DNA of 5,182 nt from positions 1 to 5,182 of the forward strand of contig JAUTXA010000172.1 of NCBI GenBank assembly GCA_030838265.1, read 5' to 3'. The notes under the pieces were generated by a model. The model ran no database searches. It was given only the letters and a program-made list of their open reading frames with translations, and had not been told where the DNA came from. The stretch is from Actinomycetota bacterium (lineage in GTDB: Bacteria > Actinomycetota > Acidimicrobiia > Acidimicrobiales > BP-101). Below are positions 4,411 to 5,182 of this stretch, piece after piece. The stretch's first letter is position 1; each line of letters begins with the position of its first letter. A program made the position numbers and the translations under genes.

Positions 4411-5182
4411 ATGACCCGAGTGCTCGCCCACCGCGGGGCGTCGGCCGTCCGGCCCGAGAACACGCTCGAGGCCTTCGTCGAGGCCCGGCGGCTGGGCGCC
4501 GATGGCGTCGAGCTCGACGTGCGCCGCACGGCCGACGGCGCCCTGGCCGTCCACCACGACGCCGCCATCGCCGGCGGGGCCGCCGTCTGTGAGCTGGACG
4601 TGGGCCAGCTGCCCCCGTCCGTCCCCCTCTTGGACGCCGCTCTCGACGCCTGCGAAGGGATGGTGGTCAACGTCGAGGTCAAGAACCTCCCCACCGACCC
4701 CGACTTCGACCCGGCCTGCGGCGTGGCGACGGAGGTGGCGGTCTGCCTCATCGAGCGGGGCGACGAAGCCCGGCGATACCTGGTGTCGTCGTTCCATCTG
4801 GCCACCATCGACGCCGTCCGCTCCGTCGAGCCGTCGCTGGCGACTGGGTGGCTCACCATCTCGGGCTACGACCAGCTGCGGGCCGCCGACACCGCCGCCG
4901 AGCACGGCCACGCCGCCCTCCACCCCCACGAGTCCGTCGTGAACCCCGAGCTGGTGGCCCGGGCCCACGACCTCGGCCTCGCCCTCAACACCTGGACGGT
5001 CGACGACCCCGACCGGGCCCGCACCCTCGGCATCCCCGTGCGACGGGTGGAGGTGATCGTCTGGACGGTCGCCGGACTCCTCTCGACGCTGGGGTTCTTG
5101 TTGCGCGCCCCCTTCGCGGGCGTGGCCCCCACCGAGCTGGCCGGGCCCCAGGTGCTCCTGCCCGCCCTGGCGGCCGCCGTCG
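4411..5182 (+). CDS. Glycerophosphodiester phosphodiesterase (GDPD), frame continuing into permease-like sequence
   Basis: The frame opens at ATG 4411, has GGAAG (4398-4402) 8 nt before it, and stays open for 257 codons to the window edge. Residues 1 to about 206 are a GDPD of the UgpQ type, a TIM-barrel enzyme that hydrolyses glycerophosphodiesters to glycerol 3-phosphate and an alcohol. Catalytic and metal residues are in place: HRG (7-9) with H7 and R8, PENT (15-18), E34 and D36 in VELDV, H49 in VHHD, E89 and K91 in VNVEVK, SSF (126-128) and NTWTV (193-197). The closing element of the barrel, usually GVDGIITDRP, should follow at about 207 but is missing. Instead residues 207-257 look like an ABC permease. 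There is no signal peptide, so the enzyme is probably cytosolic. The GDPD call is firm; the authenticity of the 3' part is doubtful. Confidence 0.88.
   Translation, partial: MTRVLAHRGASAVRPENTLEAFVEARRLGADGVELDVRRTADGALAVHHDAAIAGGAAVCELDVGQLPPSVPLLDAALDACEGMVVNVEVKNLPTDPDFDPACGVATEVAVCLIERGDEARRYLVSSFHLATIDAVRSVEPSLATGWLTISGYDQLRAADTAAEHGHAALHPHESVVNPELVARAHDLGLALNTWTVDDPDRARTLGIPVRRVEVIVWTVAGLLSTLGFLLRAPFAGVAPTELAGPQVLLPALAAAV
5029..5182 (+). other. Branched-chain amino acid ABC permease-like segment fused in frame to the GDPD
   Basis: Residues 207-257 of the open frame begin with GIPVRRVEVIVWTVAG and include a hydrophobic stretch at about 213-231 and ALAAAV at the end. GIPV-[RK]-R followed by a VWxxAG helix and, some 35 residues later, ALAAAVIGR is characteristic of LivH/LivM-type permeases, in which an aDRAxxLGIPV motif precedes it (recalled pattern, not a search). 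The segment therefore seems to belong to a different gene from the GDPD. It ends at the window edge. Best explanation: an assembly or sequencing chimera. A true gene fusion is the less likely alternative. Confidence 0.6.

Noticed and set aside
4314..4859. Minus-strand open frame of 181 codons opposite the GDPD gene
   Set aside because: The plus strand carries the GDPD catalytic residues in order. The minus frame is Ser/Arg/Thr-rich shadow with no motif.

Overview
The window looks like chromosomal DNA from a high-GC actinomycete, most plausibly an uncultured or deep-branching lineage such as Acidimicrobiia. The lineage is my inference. A WhiB-family protein, which is confined to Actinomycetota and their phages, together with a PdtaS-type sensor kinase and a paired ArsA/Get3-like ATPase system, points to the phylum. 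Both ends fall inside open reading frames, so this may be a short (metagenomic) contig.

Layout. (1) 2-2414, + strand: a tightly packed operon of two ArsA/Get3-like ATPases (the first lacks its N-terminus) and a class I SAM-dependent O-methyltransferase. The junctions are a 1-nt stop/start overlap and a 2-nt gap. (2) 2415-2450: a 36-nt spacer with a perfect 14-bp palindrome. (3) 2451-3932, +: a soluble histidine kinase with GAF-like, PAS, HisKA_2 and HATPase regions, the PdtaS type. (4) 3942-4232, -: a WhiB1-type iron-sulfur regulator, convergent with the kinase and 9 nt from it. (5) 4233-4410: a divergent intergenic region with a CRP-like site (9 of 10 consensus bases), an 11/12-bp inverted repeat and a small hairpin followed by T5. 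(6) 4411-5182, +: a glycerophosphodiester phosphodiesterase (GDPD) whose reading frame changes, without a frame break, into what looks like a branched-chain amino acid ABC permease about 150 nt before the window ends.

How the parts relate. The ATPase pair resembles mycobacterial Rv3679/Rv3680. The kinase/WhiB convergent pair reproduces the M. tuberculosis arrangement of Rv3220c (pdtaS) and Rv3219 (whiB1), including, apparently, CRP-type control of whiB1. The genes share themes of stress sensing and redox/NO response, but the window does not prove a single pathway.

I found no wholly new system. The observations most worth checking are the GDPD/permease chimera at the right end (probably an assembly join at a shared DRARTLG-coding stretch), the CRP-like site and inverted repeat before whiB, the apparent loss in the kinase of the two GAF cysteines reported as metal/NO sensors in mycobacterial PdtaS, and the missing signature lysine in the second ATPase. 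No tRNA, rRNA, CRISPR array, insertion sequence or attachment site is visible.
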